Below, in pieces: positions 40,072 to 41,095 of a DNA stretch of 41,095 bases; the first letter of the stretch is position 1; each line of letters starts with the position of its first letter. The notes under the pieces are model-generated. The model saw nothing but the letters and a program-made list of their open reading frames with translations. It was not told where the DNA came from and made no database searches. The position numbers and the translations under genes were made by a program. Where the stretch lies: positions 1 through 41,095 of the forward strand of contig JAJZKW010000011.1 of the NCBI GenBank assembly GCA_021803945.1. Direction: 5' to 3'. Origin of the DNA: Microcaldota archaeon (GTDB lineage: Archaea > Micrarchaeota > Micrarchaeia > Micrarchaeales > CABMGC01).

Positions 40072-40209
40072 TTATTTATTCAGCCATTGCACTATCGCTT
40101 CTTCTACAGCACTGCTTATCGAACCTCTGCCATAGCCAAAGCGCTCCATTGCAAGTTCCCTAAGTTTCATGTCGATGTCGTCTGCAATGTAAATCTTCGT
40201 CTCTGCCAT
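40072..40209 (-). CDS. Small ribbon-helix-helix-like protein
   Basis: A 45-residue protein, MAETKIYIADDIDMKLRELA, ending SAVEEAIVQWLNK. The short strand followed by two helices (DDIDMKLRELAMERF and SISSAVEEAIVQWL) matches ribbon-helix-helix antitoxin/repressor folds. It is too short for much more. It is followed after 18 bases by the MNT-type frame, suggesting an old regulatory or antitoxin pair. Confidence 0.55.
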   Translation of the reverse strand: MAETKIYIADDIDMKLRELAMERFGYGRGSISSAVEEAIVQWLNK

Positions 40210-40390
40210 ATTAATCCCTTTAGGGATAAAGATATTTGTATGTTCCTATTTGCCAAATAGCACGAAAATGGGCATATCTCAGCATTACCTATGCCAAAAA
40301 GCAAACGGGGAGTCCGTACGTCCTAATTAAAGTTCGACGTATGAACAATAGTATTTAATGGTATTTGATATCGTTCGATGGCACAGGTTT

Positions 40391-40660
40391 TTAGAAACCC
40401 TGCATATACCATTTCTCATACTCTTTATGGTCGCCAACAAAAAAGAATCTTACGTGCTGATTTTCTTCAAAAACCATGTAAACAATTCTATACTGCCCCA
40501 CTTCGTCTACAAAAAATGAACTTTTTTTCAGATGTTTTTTTGTAGGGTATGTTAGTATTTTTCCTACTTTCTTTGCAATCCTTTCTTTTATACTTTCATC
40601 TAATAATTGAAAATATTTAGACCACTCTTGGTCGTATTCTGCTTCGTACGTGTTTATCAC
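40391..40660 (-). CDS. RelE/ParE-type toxin
   Basis: An 89-residue protein of the RelE superfamily: EYDQEWSKYFQLLDESIKER, KILTYPTKKHLKKSSFF, VGQYRIVYMVFEEN and FFFVGDHKEYEKWY. The QYRIVY strand and the C-terminal basic/aromatic residues are those of mRNA-cutting RelE toxins. The ATG overlaps the antitoxin stop by four bases, the typical arrangement of a type II system. Confidence 0.85.
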   Translation of the reverse strand: MINTYEAEYDQEWSKYFQLLDESIKERIAKKVGKILTYPTKKHLKKSSFFVDEVGQYRIVYMVFEENQHVRFFFVGDHKEYEKWYMQGF

Positions 40661-40899
40661 TTCACATATTTAGCATAAACACCTAAAGCTTCTTTTGAAC
40701 TCAATAATTTTCGCTTACCTTCCTTTATTTCTTTATTGATTTTGTCAAGCTTTGCCTTCACCATAACCTCCTCTTCAATATGCTCCTCTCCAAAATTGAG
40801 TATTGCAAGTCGTATTGCCTCAGATTTTGTATTAGCATATCCCTCCTGAACCATATTATCAAGGATTTGTCTAACTCTACCTCGCAAAGTAACATTCAT
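40657..40899 (-). CDS. Ribbon-helix-helix antitoxin
   Basis: An 80-residue protein. The N-terminus is an RHH DNA-binding domain (VTLRGRVRQILDNMVQEG, YANTKSEAIRLAILNFGEE); the C-terminal helix (about 45-75, VKAKLDKINKEIKEGKRK) would wrap the toxin. It lies just upstream of the RelE-type toxin and overlaps it. It probably represses its own promoter in the AT-rich region 40900-40960. Confidence 0.82.
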   Translation of the reverse strand: MNVTLRGRVRQILDNMVQEGYANTKSEAIRLAILNFGEEHIEEEVMVKAKLDKINKEIKEGKRKLLSSKEALGVYAKYVK

Positions 40900-40965
40900 T
40901 CCATCACGTCAATAAGATTATGTAACTTATAATTTAAATATGTTCTGTTTATGTATTATTTTGAA

Positions 40966-41094
40966 TCATATTATTAAACTGAATATTTTAAAGGGACCTG
41001 TTCTCCGTTCAGATACTATAAGTAACTCGAGGTTAAGGACCATTCTTTCATGTTCAAATCCCAACAAAGTTGTCACTCTGTCATCGAGAATCGG
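40966..41094 (-). CDS. C-terminal fragment of an unknown gene (partial)
   Basis: On the minus strand a frame enters from beyond the window and ends at TGA 40968-40966. It reads PILDDRVTTLLGFEHERMVL then NLELLIVSERRTGPFKIFSL and II. Helical, charged and plausible as protein, but too short to assign. It would be the gene upstream of the toxin-antitoxin pair. Confidence 0.4.
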   Translation of the reverse strand, partial: PILDDRVTTLLGFEHERMVLNLELLIVSERRTGPFKIFSLII

Positions 41095-41095
41095 G

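Noticed and set aside
41055-41075. TTCAAATCCCAAC near the window end as a tRNA T arm
   Set aside because: Flanking bases do not form a T stem or acceptor stem; the opposite strand reads as the end of a protein gene.

Overview
The window is an archaeal chromosome segment, most likely from an acidophilic DPANN lineage of the Micrarchaeota (ARMAN-2-like) type. The archaeal assignment rests on direct signals: TATA boxes about 26-30 bases before start codons with many leaderless genes, fibrillarin-like FlpA, RtcB RNA ligase, archaeal-type prolyl-tRNA synthetase, an Lhr-type helicase with its companion phosphoesterase, PAC2 and PRC-barrel proteins, and tRNA introns flanked by bulge-helix-bulge (BHB) motifs. 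The lineage guess is inference, from compact genes, an unlinked 23S gene, a sulfocyanin-like cupredoxin and a DoxD-like protein.

Layout. 1-2005: 5' two thirds of a 23S rRNA gene (minus) with its own promoter and no 16S gene upstream. 2226-5082: a structured element, a small two-repeat protein, and a heavy-metal module (a 37-residue HMBD protein and a YHS-domain P1B ATPase). 5153-10647: PAC2 protein, tRNA-Leu(TAA) with a D-arm insertion, an uncharacterised protein, HtpX-LemA, thiamine genes thiE and thiL, tRNA-Thr and an EF-Tu-domain-2-like protein. 10695-14232: class II lysS, a solo IS605-type tnpB element inserted just upstream of lysS, and a candidate ADP-ribosyltransferase. 14428-19607: tRNA-Lys, a hydrolase, a C39-like protein lacking the catalytic Cys, tRNA-Leu(CAA) with a 13-nt T-loop intron, rtcB, a zinc-ribbon protein and flpA, a small RNA-processing neighbourhood. 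19673-24498: a soluble multi-PAS histidine kinase, a surface-anchored protein and a winged-helix/receiver/GGDEF-like regulator. 24567-28831: Lhr-like helicase, phosphoesterase, AlaX and tRNA-Gln. 28956-32086: a proline dehydrogenase-HAD-ProS operon and divergent tRNA-Trp with a 71-nt intron. 32181-36141: small membrane protein, DoxD-like protein, hypothetical proteins, a TPR-AAA ATPase and RNase HI. 36225-39145: hypothetical protein, winged-helix regulator, PRC-barrel protein, RNase HII, bacterial-type CoaD and PyrE. 39169-41095: sulfocyanin-like protein, truncated nucleotidyltransferase and RHH remnants, a RelE/RHH toxin-antitoxin pair and the end of an unknown gene.

The most notable observations are: (1) three tRNA genes with introns, two at non-canonical positions, one of which is only 13 nt with a complete BHB; (2) evidence that RNase HII and the sulfocyanin-like protein start at ATT, and ProS at CTG, each five bases after an AGGTG Shine-Dalgarno sequence; (3) a kinase/surface protein/regulator cluster whose regulator carries a degenerate GGDEF domain; (4) a candidate ART with an R-S-E layout; (5) a Vps4-like AAA ATPase with TPRs where Vps4 has its MIT domain. 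All assignments come from reading motifs by eye; no database search was run.
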